41,565 nucleotides of DNA from an uncultured Mycobacterium sp. (GCA_900078375.1 FLQS01000027.1:33648-75212), one strand, 5' to 3'; counted from the stretch's first letter, positions 29,536-38,682 are shown. A program made the numbers and translations. Notes: generated by a model from the sequence alone, not told the origin.

Positions 29536-30339
29536 GTGCTGCCGCCCCCTGGTCCCAACCGCGCTCCGCTCATCACCGGAGCCTCATCGGGCATCGGTGC
29601 CGAGATTGCCCGGCAACTCTCTGCCCGCGGCCATCATGTCATCCTGGTGGCCCGGCGCACCGAACAGCTCACCGCGCTGGCCGAAGAACTCAACGGCCCC
29701 AGTTCGGTTGTCGGAGCTGATCTTTCGAATCCGGCCGACCGGGCCGCTCTCCCCGACCGGGTCGCCGCCCTCGGTCTCGAGGTCGACATCCTGGTCAACA
29801 ACGCCGGGCTGTCCACCACAGGGCCGGTGGCCGCCGCGGATCCTGGCGCCGAGTTGAACGTGGTCGAGGTCGACGTGGCCGCGGTGGTCGACCTGTGCAC
29901 CCGGTTCGTGGCCGGAATGGTGAGCCGGCGGCGCGGCGCGGTGCTCAACGTCGCCTCGCTGGGCGCGTTCGGACCGCTGCCGGGCCAGGCGGTTTACGGT
30001 GCGGCCAAGGCCTTCGTGCTGTCGTACACCCACGCGCTGCGTGAGGAACTCAAACCCAGCGGCGTCACGGCCACCGCCTTGTGCCCGGGCCCGGTCAAGA
30101 CCGGATTCGGCGAGGCCGCCGGCATCTCCGACGAGGACGCCGAGGCCGCGCTGCCAAAACCGCTGTGGGTGTCGGCCGAAGATGTGGCCATCGCAGCCGT
30201 GGACGGGCTGGCCGCCGGAAAGCCCGTCGTCGTACCGGGGCGGCTCAATCATGCCGCCACCGTGGTCTATCAGCTGACACCGAAGCGGCTACTCCTGCCG
30301 CTGCTGGCCCGCAGCCACCCCAGCCTCAAGCAGAAGTAG
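29536..30339 (+). CDS. short-chain dehydrogenase/reductase
   Basis: The 267-residue classical SDR has TGASSGIG (residues 14-21), VARRTEQL favouring NADP (39-46), NNAG (88-91), Ser141, Tyr154 and Lys158 (YGAAK). The pattern with SYTHALREELKPSGVTATALCPGPV is common in mycobacterial fatty-acyl reductase-like or ketoreductase SDRs. The substrate is not determined. It overlaps the convergent hydrolase gene by 14 bases at its 3' end. Confidence 0.9.
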   Translation: MLPPPGPNRAPLITGASSGIGAEIARQLSARGHHVILVARRTEQLTALAEELNGPSSVVGADLSNPADRAALPDRVAALGLEVDILVNNAGLSTTGPVAAADPGAELNVVEVDVAAVVDLCTRFVAGMVSRRRGAVLNVASLGAFGPLPGQAVYGAAKAFVLSYTHALREELKPSGVTATALCPGPVKTGFGEAAGISDEDAEAALPKPLWVSAEDVAIAAVDGLAAGKPVVVPGRLNHAATVVYQLTPKRLLLPLLARSHPSLKQK

Positions 30340-31240
30340 CCGCCAAGAAGTCGACGATCCGCTTGCCCACGACGTCGGGCTGTTCGAGCTGCAGGAAATG
30401 CCCGGCGTGCTCGACGACAGCCACGTCACTTCCCGGCGGCAGGATGTCACGTACCCACGGCGTGAATTCCGGTGTCATACAACCGTCGTCGTTGCCGTGC
30501 AGGTACAGGGTCGGCAGTCGGGGCGCCTCGAGCCACCGGGGATGCAGTTCGGCGTAGCGGGACGGCGGGCGGGTGTTGCGGATGGTTGCCCGGTAGGTGC
30601 CCAGCGCCGCGCGCCAGCGGTCCGGAGAGCCGATCGCGGCATCGACATGGCGCAGGTCCTCGGCGGCGTTGTAGCCGGGCGACCAGCGCCGCCACAGCAG
30701 CGGGACGATCCATGACTGTGAGCGCTCCGGCAGGAACGGCAGCTGGAAGTAGCTGATGTACCAGCTGCGCACGAACTGCCTCGGCACCAATCGCAGCAGG
30801 CGGCTCCGGTTGGCCAGCGGCCTGCCGATCTGCGGCCGCAACGCCGCCGGCGGTGGCACCGACATGACGACAGCCTTGACGAACGGAGTGCCCGGCAGCG
30901 CGGCCAGTCCGGTGGCGACGGCGGCACCCCAGTCGTGGCCGATGACGACATCGGCGTCGGTGGGGTTACACGCGGCGCGCACCTGCAGCGCGTCGTCCAT
31001 CACCGCCCCGATGTGATAGCTGCCGTCGGTGGGGAGCGACGAGGGCACATAGCCACGCATGAACGGGGCGACGACGCGGTAGCCGGCGGCCACGAGGTGC
31101 GGCGCCAGTTTCCGGAATCCGTAGGCAGTGTCGGGAAAACCGTGCAGGCACAAGGCAATTGGGCCGTCATCGGGTCCCCAGCTCAGCGCACGCAGCTGCA
31201 CCGCAGGTGCCGAGACGTCAATCCAGCGTGGCTCCATCAT
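30326..31240 (-). CDS. alpha/beta hydrolase, epoxide-hydrolase-like
   Basis: The 304-residue hydrolase has the oxyanion motif HGFPDTAYGFRKL (residues 33-45), an aspartate nucleophile at Asp103 in GHDWGAA, an acid in HGNDDG (Asp251 or Asp252) and His281 in AGHFLQLE. An aspartate rather than a serine nucleophile indicates an epoxide hydrolase or haloalkane dehalogenase chemistry. The start may be ATG 31240 or the next codon at 31237, which has better spacing from GAGGGG. Convergent overlap with the SDR gene is 14 bases. Confidence 0.87.
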   Translation of the reverse strand: MMEPRWIDVSAPAVQLRALSWGPDDGPIALCLHGFPDTAYGFRKLAPHLVAAGYRVVAPFMRGYVPSSLPTDGSYHIGAVMDDALQVRAACNPTDADVVIGHDWGAAVATGLAALPGTPFVKAVVMSVPPPAALRPQIGRPLANRSRLLRLVPRQFVRSWYISYFQLPFLPERSQSWIVPLLWRRWSPGYNAAEDLRHVDAAIGSPDRWRAALGTYRATIRNTRPPSRYAELHPRWLEAPRLPTLYLHGNDDGCMTPEFTPWVRDILPPGSDVAVVEHAGHFLQLEQPDVVGKRIVDFLAATSA

Positions 31241-31255
31241 CGAACCCCTCGTTCG

Positions 31256-31873
31256 CTAGACCGGGTCGAACCCCGAGATGAGCCAACGGTCGCCGACCTT
31301 GTCCAGAGTCACCCGCACGCTGGAGGCCGTGTTGGTCGGTGCGTCAGTGCCCATCACGACGGTCTGGTTGACGAAGAGCAGCACCACCGCGTGGTCGGGC
31401 TTGGCCGACACCGATGCCGCGGCAGGCACCTGGGCCACCGCTGAGATCTTCTTCTCCTTGGCGCCGGGGATGACGACGTTGTTGACCAGCTGGGTGTAGG
31501 CGTCCAGGAAGCTTCCCGTGAGCCGGTCACGCGCCGCACCGAGATCCTTCTCGACGGTCTCGGCCTTGTAGCTCAACAGCGCGACAGTCGCGTCCTTGGC
31601 CACCTGCACCGATTCGGTGCCGGCCCGGGCCGCAGCCCGTCGCGACGAGTCTTCCCACTTCAGGTATCCGGCGCCCGCCCCGAGTAGCAGAGCGAGGATC
31701 GGCAGCAGTCCGAAAGCCACCGCACGCGCAAGGCTGAAGCGCGGTTTCGGTGTGGCCGCAGCCTCGGTTTCCAGCCCTGCTGGCGTGGCCTCGGGGTCGT
31801 CGGTGAGCTCCACCGCGGTCGTCTCGGCCTCGACCACCTCGGGATCGGGAGTATCGGGCTTGTCAGTCGTCAC
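31256..31873 (-). CDS. Mce-associated membrane protein (Rv1363c-like)
   Basis: The 205-residue protein has an acidic N-terminal tail (1-42), one membrane helix (about 48-70, VAFGLLPILALLLGAGAGYL) and an extracytoplasmic domain with YKAETVEKDLGAARDRLTGSF and a C-terminal GDRWLISGFDPV. This is the standard plan of Mce-associated (Mas) proteins that support Mce lipid importers. No mce genes are in the window, so it is an orphan Mas. Its GTG overlaps the stop of its partner in GTGA. The pair matches Rv1362c-Rv1363c as recalled. Confidence 0.88.
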   Translation of the reverse strand: MTTDKPDTPDPEVVEAETTAVELTDDPEATPAGLETEAAATPKPRFSLARAVAFGLLPILALLLGAGAGYLKWEDSSRRAAARAGTESVQVAKDATVALLSYKAETVEKDLGAARDRLTGSFLDAYTQLVNNVVIPGAKEKKISAVAQVPAAASVSAKPDHAVVLLFVNQTVVMGTDAPTNTASSVRVTLDKVGDRWLISGFDPV

Positions 31874-32499
31874 GGCACGAACTCCACTTTCGAGACCTTC
31901 GCTTCGTCATTACCGGTCTTCTTGACCGTCAGCCGCATCCGCCAGGAGCGGGGCGGCTGGTTGGGCGCACCGGCATTGGAGGTGGTGACGGTGACGGCGA
32001 CCAGCACCTGACCCTCGCTCCCCGTCATCGACTCCAGCCCGGCCTCGGTCACTTGACCGTCGGATTTCGACTGTGCCTGCTTGACCACCTCGATGAACGG
32101 CTGAGACCGCTTGGCGAAGTCGTCGTAGAACGCGTCGGTGGCCGAGTCGAGGATGCGTTGCACATCCTTGTCGGCCTCGTCGAAGTGGATGGTGGTCAGG
32201 TTGATCGCGCCCTGCCTGCCGACGCTGACGAAGAGTTCGTGCAGTTGATCGGTCTTCTTGGCGTCATAGGCGCGATAGCCGAGCCAGCCGACCAGCGCGC
32301 CGAGGGCGACGACGATAACCGTCCCGACGACCAGAGCCAGCCGAACGTGGGACCACCCGGGCTTCGGCGCCGGCGTCACCACCGCCTCGCCGGGCTCCTC
32401 TGCACCGTCGGCCTCGCTGGTCGCCCCGGCTTCGTCGAGCGTGTCAGCCTCTTCTGGCGTGGCGGCCTCGTCCTCGGACGCGGCAGGCTCGTCAGCCAT
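31870..32499 (-). CDS. Mce-associated membrane protein (Rv1362c-like)
   Basis: The 209-residue protein has a very acidic N-terminal tail of about 45 residues, one membrane helix (about 53-74, VRLALVVGTVIVVALGALVG) and an outer domain resembling its neighbour: RQGAINLTTIHFDEADKDVQ, followed by a beta-rich half ending in a conserved VEFVP. It is the first gene of a two-gene orphan Mas operon. The ATG is preceded by AGGGAGAGC. Orphan Mas proteins (for example OmamA) stabilise Mce complexes in other mycobacteria, so a similar role is inferred. Confidence 0.87.
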   Translation of the reverse strand: MADEPAASEDEAATPEEADTLDEAGATSEADGAEEPGEAVVTPAPKPGWSHVRLALVVGTVIVVALGALVGWLGYRAYDAKKTDQLHELFVSVGRQGAINLTTIHFDEADKDVQRILDSATDAFYDDFAKRSQPFIEVVKQAQSKSDGQVTEAGLESMTGSEGQVLVAVTVTTSNAGAPNQPPRSWRMRLTVKKTGNDEAKVSKVEFVP

Positions 32500-32578
32500 T
32501 GCTCTCCCTCTACGGCACTACGGGCTCCGGATCACCCGCACTGGGGCGAAAGGCTACCGGTAAGCCCTGTGAGCGCCG

Positions 32579-33052
32579 TCACGGGTGCGCCGCGGCAGCC
32601 TCCAGATCGGCAATGACGATTTTGCGCATCCCGAGCATTGCCGTGGTCGCGGCGGCCGCCCGAGCCGCATCGGGGTCGGACAACAGCTCGTAAAGTCGGG
32701 TGGGCACCACCTGCCAGCTCAGGCCGAATCGGTCCTTGAGCCAGCCGCACTGGGACTCCTGGCCGCCGGACATCAGCGCGTCCCAGTAGTAATCGACCTC
32801 GGCCTGGTCAGCGCATTCGACGAGGAACGAGACGGCCTCGGTGAACGAGAACATCGGCCCGCCGTTGATCCCGACGAATCGGGTGCCGTCGAGGTTGAAC
32901 CCGGCCGACAGCACCTCGCCGGGTGTGCCGGGACCGGCCTCGGTGTAGCGGTTGACGTATTCGATGGACGAGTTCGGGAAGACGCCGGTGTAGAACCGCA
33001 TCGCCTCCTCGAGGTCGTCGTCGAACCACAGTGACGGGGTGATGGTGGGCAC
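32579..33052 (-). CDS. VOC-superfamily protein, PhnB/3-dmu-9_3-mt type
   Basis: The 157-residue protein begins MPTITPSLWFDDDLEEAMRFYTGVFP and has GPMFSFTEAVSFLVEC and GWLKDRFGLSWQVVP, the hallmarks of the PhnB-like glyoxalase fold annotated as 3-demethylubiquinone-9 3-methyltransferase. Mycobacteria lack ubiquinone, so that name does not describe its function, which is unknown. GTG 33052 follows GGAG. It is divergent from the alpha/beta hydrolase gene. Confidence 0.88.
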   Translation of the reverse strand: MPTITPSLWFDDDLEEAMRFYTGVFPNSSIEYVNRYTEAGPGTPGEVLSAGFNLDGTRFVGINGGPMFSFTEAVSFLVECADQAEVDYYWDALMSGGQESQCGWLKDRFGLSWQVVPTRLYELLSDPDAARAAAATTAMLGMRKIVIADLEAAAAHP

Positions 33053-33170
33053 GGGGTCTCCTCTATTCGGGGTGCGAAAGTCACCGAAGGGGTTGACCGG
33101 TCGGGGTGGCGAAACTCATCGATAGCACCGCTATGTAACGTGCTGTTCAGGTTCGGTCGAGAGGATGCCC

Positions 33171-34022
33171 GTGAGCAGCACAAATACCGTTGAGTTCCGG
33201 GGAGACAAAGACCTCGCCCTGGTGGCCGACGAATGGAACCGCGGCGCCCCGGAGGCGGCCGGGCGGCCGACGATCCTGATGCTGCACGGCGGCGGCCAGA
33301 ACCGGTTCTCCTGGAAGAACACCGGGCAGGTGCTGGCCGACCATGGCTTCCATGTGATCGCGCTGGACGCCCGCGGACACGGCGACAGCGACCGGGCGCC
33401 CAATGCCGAGTACACCGTCGACGCGCTGTCCACCGACGTGCTGCTGGTGCTCGAGCAGATCGGCCGGCCGGTGGTGTTGATCGGGGCCAGCATGGGCGGG
33501 CTGACCAGCATCCTGGTCGCCGAGCATGCCGGGCCGCAGAAGGTGACCAAGCTGGTGCTCGTCGATGTGGTGCCGCGCTTCGAGAAGGGCGGCAGCGCCC
33601 GGATCCGGGATTTCATGTTCAGCCATGTGCACGGCTTCGAGACCCTGGAGCAGGCCGCCGAAGCCATCTCCGAGTACTTGCCGCACCGCAAGCGGCCGAA
33701 GAACCTCGATGGCCTCAAGAAGAACCTGCGACACCGCGAAGGTCGCTGGTTCTGGCATTGGGATCCGGCGTTCCTCACCGCCCCCGACGACGATCCGTTC
33801 GTTCGGGTGGAGCGCCTCGAGCAAGCCGCCGTCGACCTGACCATCCCGATCCTGCTGATCCGCGGCAAGCTCTCCGACGTCGTCAGCGCCGAAGGGGTTC
33901 AGGACTTCCTGACCAAGGTGCCGCGCGCGGAATTCGTCGAACTCGCCGATGCCGGCCACACCGCTGCCGGCGATGACAACGACGCCTTCAGCGAGGCTGT
34001 CGTCTCGTTCGTCACCCGCTAG
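33171..34022 (+). CDS. alpha/beta hydrolase (serine nucleophile)
   Basis: The 283-residue hydrolase has LMLHGGGQNRFSWKN, LDARGHGDSD, a nucleophile serine in GASMGGLTS (Ser107), the acid Asp236 (LSDVVS) and His263 (DAGHTAAGDD). It is similar to esterases, lactonases and perhydrolase-like proteins; the substrate is unknown. GTG 33171 is preferred because GAGAGG (33159-33164) lies 6 bases upstream. An in-frame ATG at 33165 would touch that site. It overlaps the convergent LuxR-type gene by 11 bases. Confidence 0.88.
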   Translation: MSSTNTVEFRGDKDLALVADEWNRGAPEAAGRPTILMLHGGGQNRFSWKNTGQVLADHGFHVIALDARGHGDSDRAPNAEYTVDALSTDVLLVLEQIGRPVVLIGASMGGLTSILVAEHAGPQKVTKLVLVDVVPRFEKGGSARIRDFMFSHVHGFETLEQAAEAISEYLPHRKRPKNLDGLKKNLRHREGRWFWHWDPAFLTAPDDDPFVRVERLEQAAVDLTIPILLIRGKLSDVVSAEGVQDFLTKVPRAEFVELADAGHTAAGDDNDAFSEAVVSFVTR

Positions 34023-36630
34023 GGTCGTCATCCTCGCGACGGATGATCCTGCCCAGGTCCTCGCGATCGGTCAGGTCGAGCTTCAGGTACATCCGGTACA
34101 GGTGGCCCTCCACCGTGCGCGTCGACACGACAAGGCGCTCGGCGATCTGGCGGTTGGACAACCCGCGGGCCACCAGGTGGGCGATCTCGAGCTCACGCGG
34201 GCTCAACGGCAGCGGCTGCGAAGTGGCGCACAGCGCAGGGGTTTTCAGTCCACCGCACACGGTGCCCAACCGATTCGCGGCGGCCGCGGCCTCCAGGGAG
34301 TTGCGCCGCTGCCCGGCAGCCGCGAACAGCGCCGCCGCCTGTGCCGCGGCATCGGCCGCCGACAGTAGGGCACCGATCCGTTCAAACTCCTGCGATGCCG
34401 AAAACACCGCTGCTCCATCACTGTTCATCAGGCCGATGGCATGCTCGGCATCGACTGCGGCCAGCGGCCCGCCGATTGCCGACGCCACCTCGACCACCCG
34501 CGGCAGACAGCTCTTGTCGCCGAAGCGCGCGGCCGCGTGCAGGGCCATCAGCTCGATCGCGCGTTGGCCCGATGCGGCCGCCAGGTCGGCGGCTTCCAGT
34601 GCCGCGGTAATCGCGCCAGTGAGATGCCCCATCGCGGCCGCAAGCCATGCCTCGGCGTTGCGGACGTGTGGTTCGAACATCGTCGCGCCCCGGCTGACGA
34701 TTTCGCGTAGTTCGGCCACCAAAGGGGCGGCGGCCGCGTCGTTGCCGAGGCCGCAATAGCACTGCACCAGAAGCAATCTGGCGGGAAGATTCCACGACGC
34801 GGCCGACTCGCCACTGAGCGCGGCCAACGTCTCCTCCAGCCGTCTCATCGCGGCCCGCAGCTGGCCACGCCCCAACTCCACGGTGCCGGCCAACACATTC
34901 GCCATCGCGCGGGCGCGGTACTGACTCGGTGAGGTGATGCGCACAACGTCACCCGAACGAGCCTCTGCCGCATCGAAATCACCGGCCATCGTCAACGCCC
35001 GGACTTCGGCCAAGGTCAGCAGGAACCGCAGCAGCGCGTCGATCTTGTCGTACACCTCGCGGCCCCGGGCCGCCACCTGCGCCGCGTCAGCGGTACGCCC
35101 TTTGAGCGCGGCCGCCATGCCGCCGCCGAAGACCGCCCATCCGACGGCGATCGGCGGCGCGGTCGGGTCGGCAAGCACCTGGTCGGCCAGCGCGGCGGCC
35201 TCCTCTAACCGGTTGTCGAGCACCATCAGCGCAGCCGCCAATCCGTCGACGACCAGCCGGAGCTTCGGGTCGGTGATGCGTTGTTGCAGCATCCCGAGGA
35301 TCTCCGCGGCGGCCTCGCTGTCTCCGATCGACCACTGCAGGTTCCAAATCCGCGAGATACCCCAGCGCGCCAGCTCGAATTCGGTGAGTGTGTCGGGGTC
35401 GAACGAGGCCAGGATCTCCTCGGACTCCGGCGCCCGACCCTGCCACACAAACGTCCGTGCGAGCAGTTCACTGGCCACCAGCCCGCCACCCTGAGCGACC
35501 GCGACGCGGGCCAGTCGCTCGGCCAGCGTGATGTTCATCAGGGCGATCGCGTCTTCGGCTGCACGCGCGAGAAATTCGACGCCAACGTCGGCGTCGGCAT
35601 GCAGGGAGAGTTCAGCACGGCGCAGCCGTTGGACTGGGCCCCGCGATGGGTGCAGGTCCATCGCGGCCAATACCTCGGTCCGCAGCCGCCGACTCGCGAC
35701 CTGACCGAGGTTGCGCCGAATGACCTCGCCGATAACGGAATGCGTGAAGTGGATGTCAGCGGTCCCGGTGTCGTCGACGATCCGAATCAGGCCACGGCGC
35801 TCGGCACGCTCCAGGGTGTCGCTGCTGACGAGTTCGGACATGACCGCCAACGTCGCCGGCTCGGATACGGCGAGCAGGTGCAGAGCTCGCTTCTCGTCGT
35901 CGGGCAACCGGTCGAGCCGGCTGCTGAGCAGTGGAGCCAGTTTCGCCGCGACGGCCGCCTCACCTCGCAGCTGCCAGACGTCGTTGACCTGCCGCAGGGT
36001 TCCCGCCTCCAGCGCGCCTTCGACAAGGTGCCGGACGAACAGCGCGTTGCCGCTCGATGCCTCCCACATCAGGTCGGCCGACAGCTGTTCAAGGTGCCCG
36101 CCGAGCGCCGCCTCGACGAGTCCGACCGCTTCGTCCTTCGTGAACGGGGCGACATCCAGCCTGGCCAGGTAGCCGTCCTTCCACAATGCGGTGATGGTGT
36201 CGGGAATGGGCTCACCGCTACGTGCGGTCGCGACGATCCGCACCACCCCCTCGATGGCGAGCTGATGCAGCAGGGTCGCCGACAGGTGGTCGACAAGGTG
36301 GACGTCGTCGATCCCGATGACCGTGAGCTTCTCGCGGCGAACGGCCCGAAATGCGTCGGCCAACATGGCCACCGGGTCGGCGCGCAACGCGCTGCCGAGC
36401 AGGTGCGCGAAGACCCCCAGCGGCACGTCGCGAGCCGACTCGGTCCCGGCCACCCACACCGCGCCGGTGCGCAACGACTGGGTGGCCATCCGGGCCAGCG
36501 TGGTCTTCCCGACACCCGCGTCACCGAGGAGCAACGTGCCGCAGGTACCGGGGCGACCATGTAGCGTCGCCTGGATCGCGGCGAGTTCCTTACCCCGTCT
36601 CAGGACGGGCCAGGCCCGACTCTCCCCCAC
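34012..36630 (-). CDS. large LuxR-family ATP-binding regulator (LAL/MalT-like)
   Basis: The 872-residue protein has an AAA/NACHT-like ATPase with Walker A GDAGVGKTT (residues 36-44) and Walker B LTVIGIDDVH (about 101-110), a winged-helix region, a long helical middle (about 330-790) with TPR-like character, and a C-terminal LuxR helix-turn-helix (SPRELEIAHLVARGLSNRQIAERL and VSTRTVEGHLYRMYLKL). Such LAL regulators act as ATP-dependent transcription activators responding to an inducer. Target genes are unknown; the neighbouring hydrolase and lipocalin-like genes are candidates. GTG 36630 is 6 bases after TAAACT. Confidence 0.92.
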   Translation of the reverse strand: MGESRAWPVLRRGKELAAIQATLHGRPGTCGTLLLGDAGVGKTTLARMATQSLRTGAVWVAGTESARDVPLGVFAHLLGSALRADPVAMLADAFRAVRREKLTVIGIDDVHLVDHLSATLLHQLAIEGVVRIVATARSGEPIPDTITALWKDGYLARLDVAPFTKDEAVGLVEAALGGHLEQLSADLMWEASSGNALFVRHLVEGALEAGTLRQVNDVWQLRGEAAVAAKLAPLLSSRLDRLPDDEKRALHLLAVSEPATLAVMSELVSSDTLERAERRGLIRIVDDTGTADIHFTHSVIGEVIRRNLGQVASRRLRTEVLAAMDLHPSRGPVQRLRRAELSLHADADVGVEFLARAAEDAIALMNITLAERLARVAVAQGGGLVASELLARTFVWQGRAPESEEILASFDPDTLTEFELARWGISRIWNLQWSIGDSEAAAEILGMLQQRITDPKLRLVVDGLAAALMVLDNRLEEAAALADQVLADPTAPPIAVGWAVFGGGMAAALKGRTADAAQVAARGREVYDKIDALLRFLLTLAEVRALTMAGDFDAAEARSGDVVRITSPSQYRARAMANVLAGTVELGRGQLRAAMRRLEETLAALSGESAASWNLPARLLLVQCYCGLGNDAAAAPLVAELREIVSRGATMFEPHVRNAEAWLAAAMGHLTGAITAALEAADLAAASGQRAIELMALHAAARFGDKSCLPRVVEVASAIGGPLAAVDAEHAIGLMNSDGAAVFSASQEFERIGALLSAADAAAQAAALFAAAGQRRNSLEAAAAANRLGTVCGGLKTPALCATSQPLPLSPRELEIAHLVARGLSNRQIAERLVVSTRTVEGHLYRMYLKLDLTDREDLGRIIRREDDDPSG

Positions 36631-36636
36631 GGCCGC

Positions 36637-36642
36637 AGTTTA
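36637..36642 (-). promoter_or_regulatory. -10 hexamer, leaderless start of LuxR-type regulator
   Basis: TAAACT on the minus strand, 6 bases before GTG 36630. Confidence 0.5.
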
Positions 36643-36691
36643 CGCAGGTAGCAGGCCCAAACCAGCGGAATTGCCGAACGTTTGAGAGGCG

Positions 36692-37624
36692 CTACGCCAG
36701 CACTGGCACACCGGCGTGCCGTTCGTCGGTGAGTATCTCGAACATCGCCCGCCGCGACGCGGTGAGTTCGGCATCAATCCCGTTGCCGGACACGGTTATT
36801 CGGCATTTCGCGAGCGCGGAGTTGTAGCAGTACTTGGCCTTCCCGTTGGTGTCGGTGTAGGTCAGCCCGATGACGTCGCGCGGCTCGGCACTGATTTCGC
36901 CGCGCAGCTCGAAACCGTCCGCGCGCCCGCTGAACGTCCAGCGGAACGGTTCGTAGGCCCCTCGGGTGTGCCGGGCGGCAAACACCGAGCGCACCGCGAC
37001 CTCCCACCCGGCGTGCCGCAGCACGAACAAGGTCGCCGCCGGCAACCGCAATGGTCCGACGCCCGCGCGTGCGGTGACGACTTCAAGGCTGGAGTTCGGG
37101 TGGTCGTCGAATCCGCACACCTGGCCGAAGGCGTAGGCCGGGGTGTGCTTGCTGCCCCAATTGTGGTTGACGCTCCCCCGCCACGCCTCGACCGCGACGC
37201 TGGTGTCGCCCAGCGCGACAGCGCCGTCGAAGCGGGCCAGTGGATGGCGCACCTGGGTCTTGGCGGTCGGGAACTTGGCCGTATACGAGCGATCGGTGAG
37301 CAGTTTGACCGCCGGCTCATCGCCAGGTGCGATGGCCAGGTCCCAGGTGGCTCCGTCGAGTGTGCCGCTGGCGTGCACGTCGTCGATCACGGTGTCGGCG
37401 ATCCTGGCCGACCACGGATCGGACAGATAGTCGGCCTCGGTCACCGGATGCGGCACCTTGATGGCGCGATTGCCGGCGCCGTCCGGGTCGAACAGCATCA
37501 CCCACACGTCGGCCACCGGCTCGCCGGGCACCGGCAACAGCAACGTCCAGCGCAGCCAGATCGCCTGCGCCCGATCCGGGTGATTGGCCCGGATGAACCT
37601 GCTCTCGTAGTAGGGAGGCATCAT
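36692..37624 (-). CDS. lipocalin-like (AttH/CrtC-type) protein, function unknown
   Basis: The 310-residue protein is beta-rich. It has GSVNHNWGSKHTPAYAFGQ (about residues 150-168), a motif shared by AttH/CrtC-like double-lipocalin proteins such as hydroxyneurosporene synthase. No membrane segment or signal peptide is present. A role in binding or modifying a lipid or isoprenoid is conceivable, but no reaction can be assigned. The start is ATG 37624 or the following ATG 37621. It lies 61 bases upstream of the LuxR-type gene on the same strand and is divergent from the cyclase gene. Confidence 0.75.
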   Translation of the reverse strand: MMPPYYESRFIRANHPDRAQAIWLRWTLLLPVPGEPVADVWVMLFDPDGAGNRAIKVPHPVTEADYLSDPWSARIADTVIDDVHASGTLDGATWDLAIAPGDEPAVKLLTDRSYTAKFPTAKTQVRHPLARFDGAVALGDTSVAVEAWRGSVNHNWGSKHTPAYAFGQVCGFDDHPNSSLEVVTARAGVGPLRLPAATLFVLRHAGWEVAVRSVFAARHTRGAYEPFRWTFSGRADGFELRGEISAEPRDVIGLTYTDTNGKAKYCYNSALAKCRITVSGNGIDAELTASRRAMFEILTDERHAGVPVLA

Positions 37625-37659
37625 CAGTTCAGCATTCCCGACCGGAGGGCGGCGCAGGA

Positions 37660-38451
37660 GTGGGTTGGACGATCGCGGCCGCGGTTCTGGCGGTACTGGC
37701 GGTGGGCGAGGCCGTCGCGTTGCTCGTGCTGCGCTCGCGCCTGCAGGCCAGCGAGCGCGAGGCCGAGGAGATGCGGGCCCGCCTGGACACCCGCAACATG
37801 CTGTGGACGGGCGGTCGCGAGGCGGTCAAGACCGTGTGGCAGACCGCCAACCTGGTGCGCACCCAGGGCTTCGGTGGTGCGGTGCGGTCCTCGATCGAGG
37901 AACTCGCCGACTGGGCCGACGTCGAGCGCCCGGACCTTGCCCGGTTGGCTCCCGACGGCAAGTTGGTGGTGATGTTCTCCGACATCGAGGAGTCCACCGC
38001 GCTCAACGAACGCATCGGCGACCGGGCCTGGGTCAGGCTCATCGGCAGCCACGACCGGCTGGTCCGCCGGCTGGTCAAGGCGCACGACGGCCACGTCGTC
38101 AAAAGCCAGGGCGACGGTTTCATGGTGGCCTTCGCCGATCCCACCGCCGCGGTGAGCTGTGCCGTTTCCATGCAACGAGAATTCGAGCGTGACGCAAAAC
38201 GGGCTCGGCACAACAGTATTCGGGTGAGAATCGGCATCCATATGGGTAAGTCGGTGCTGCGCGGCGACGATGTGTTCGGCCGCAACGTGGCGATGGCCGC
38301 CCGAGTCGCCGGCCAGGCCGACGGCGGCGAAATCCTGGTCAGCGAGTCCGTGCGCACCGCGGTGGGCGATCAGCAGTCCTTCGACCAGGGTCGCGACGCC
38401 GAACTCAAGGGGTTCAGCGGCACCCACCGGCTCTACGCGGTGGCGGCCTAG
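37660..38451 (+). CDS. membrane-anchored class III adenylate/guanylate cyclase
   Basis: The 263-residue protein has one N-terminal membrane helix (residues 4-25), a linker helix, and a class III cyclase domain (about 100-262). Metal-binding Asp108 (MFSDIEEST) and Asp152 (SQGDGF) are present, as are Lys148 and an Asp at 203-204 (GDDVFGRN) for purine recognition. The transition-state arginine is Arg215, but the usual asparagine four residues before it is Ala211; Asn209 lies two residues further upstream. Activity may be weak. GTG 37660 follows a GGAGGG site. Confidence 0.88.
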   Translation: MGWTIAAAVLAVLAVGEAVALLVLRSRLQASEREAEEMRARLDTRNMLWTGGREAVKTVWQTANLVRTQGFGGAVRSSIEELADWADVERPDLARLAPDGKLVVMFSDIEESTALNERIGDRAWVRLIGSHDRLVRRLVKAHDGHVVKSQGDGFMVAFADPTAAVSCAVSMQREFERDAKRARHNSIRVRIGIHMGKSVLRGDDVFGRNVAMAARVAGQADGGEILVSESVRTAVGDQQSFDQGRDAELKGFSGTHRLYAVAA

Positions 38452-38457
38452 TTTTCG

Positions 38458-38473
38458 CATTGAGATAGCAATG
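38458..38473. terminator. weak hairpin between convergent genes
   Basis: CATTG and CAATG pair around AGATAG just after the cyclase stop. The stem is only 5 bp. Confidence 0.25.
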
Positions 38474-38505
38474 AGAGCGACAGTTCGGCCAATTCGTCGC
38501 TCTGG

Positions 38506-38676
38506 TTACTGGCTCAACGGCGACGACTGGGCCTCGGCGCGCCGTTGGTGCAGCCGGGCGCGGATCTCGTCGGGCGTATAGGCCTCGCGCCGGCGCTGGT
38601 CCCGCGCGACGAGAACACCACCGGCGACGACGCCGGCCGCACCGGCCAGCCCGATCCACTTCCAGATGCCACGCAT
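38506..38676 (-). CDS. 56-residue single-pass membrane protein
   Basis: The small gene reads MRGIWKWIGLAGAAG, continues through a hydrophobic segment (about residues 6-24) to ARDQRRREAYTPDEIRARL, and ends SSPLSQ. It has one membrane helix with a basic, helical cytoplasmic tail. Its start is firm: TAGTGT lies 6 bases before ATG 38676. Codons are mycobacterial in character. I believe similar small proteins occur in other mycobacteria, but the function is unknown. It is divergent from the NlpC/P60-like gene, with overlapping -10 boxes, so the two transcripts probably compete. Confidence 0.8.
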   Translation of the reverse strand: MRGIWKWIGLAGAAGVVAGGVLVARDQRRREAYTPDEIRARLHQRRAEAQSSPLSQ

Positions 38677-38682
38677 GCGATC

